Assembly (NCBI GenBank): GCA_029884515.1
Contig: JAOUHR010000114.1
Coordinates: 1-6,375 of the forward strand
Reading direction: 5' to 3'
Source: Gemmatimonadota bacterium
GTDB taxonomy: Bacteria; Gemmatimonadota; Gemmatimonadetes; Gemmatimonadales; Gemmatimonadaceae
Length of the DNA stretch: 6,375 bases
The translations under genes were made by a program, and so were the position numbers. This document shows positions 6,375 through 6,375 of the stretch, in pieces (the stretch's first letter is position 1; the number at the start of each line of letters is the position of its first letter). Below the pieces are notes generated by a model. The model worked only from the letters and a program-made list of their open reading frames with translations. It was not told where the DNA came from and did not search any database.

Positions 6375-6375
6375 G

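Noticed and set aside
1..6375. Search for mobile elements, CRISPR arrays, tRNA or rRNA genes, riboswitches and defence or toxin genes
   Set aside because: No transposase or integrase motifs, no spaced repeats, no RNA-gene signatures; coding genes fill nearly all of the window, with the largest gap 153 bp.

Overview
This is a very GC-rich bacterial chromosomal segment with six protein-coding genes, all read on the minus strand, so gene order runs from right to left. The content is mostly housekeeping: amino-acid biosynthesis, ribosome assembly and phospholipid synthesis, plus one gene for maturation of a nickel cofactor. I see no mobile element, phage gene, CRISPR array, tRNA, rRNA or toxin/defence gene. 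The organism is probably a Gram-negative-like, high-GC environmental bacterium. Gemmatimonadota is my best guess, but that rests on overall impression and not on a diagnostic marker.

Layout in the direction of transcription. The right edge (6297-6375) holds the leader of thrC, including four tandem 7-bp units directly upstream of its start, and possibly the last codons of an unseen upstream gene. thrC (5157-6296) encodes a zinc-ribbon, PLP-dependent threonine synthase. After 65 bp comes larC (3877-5091, GTG start), the nickel-insertion enzyme for the NPN cofactor of LarA-type racemases. It is one fused reading frame, with a Gly/Ala/Pro-rich linker where some bacteria have a LarC1/LarC2 frameshift.

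A 153-bp gap follows (3724-3876) and holds a good intrinsic terminator reading leftwards. It separates thrC-larC from a second, tightly packed unit: a PDZ-radical SAM-DUF512 protein (2413-3723), der (1097-2416), plsY (457-1095) and the start of gpsA (1-460, cut by the window edge). The first and last junctions in this unit are 4-base ATGA stop/start overlaps. The middle one has a single base between stop and start. Translational coupling is therefore likely.

How they work together: GpsA makes sn-glycerol 3-phosphate and PlsY acylates it, so these two are consecutive steps at the start of phospholipid synthesis. Der is a double GTPase needed for 50S ribosome assembly. The DUF512 radical SAM protein has no established function, but from memory it is a frequent neighbour of der, plsY and gpsA in other phyla. 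The window is largely ordinary. The most interesting points are the uncharacterised radical SAM protein in a coupled essential operon, the heptamer repeats before thrC, and the LarC linker.
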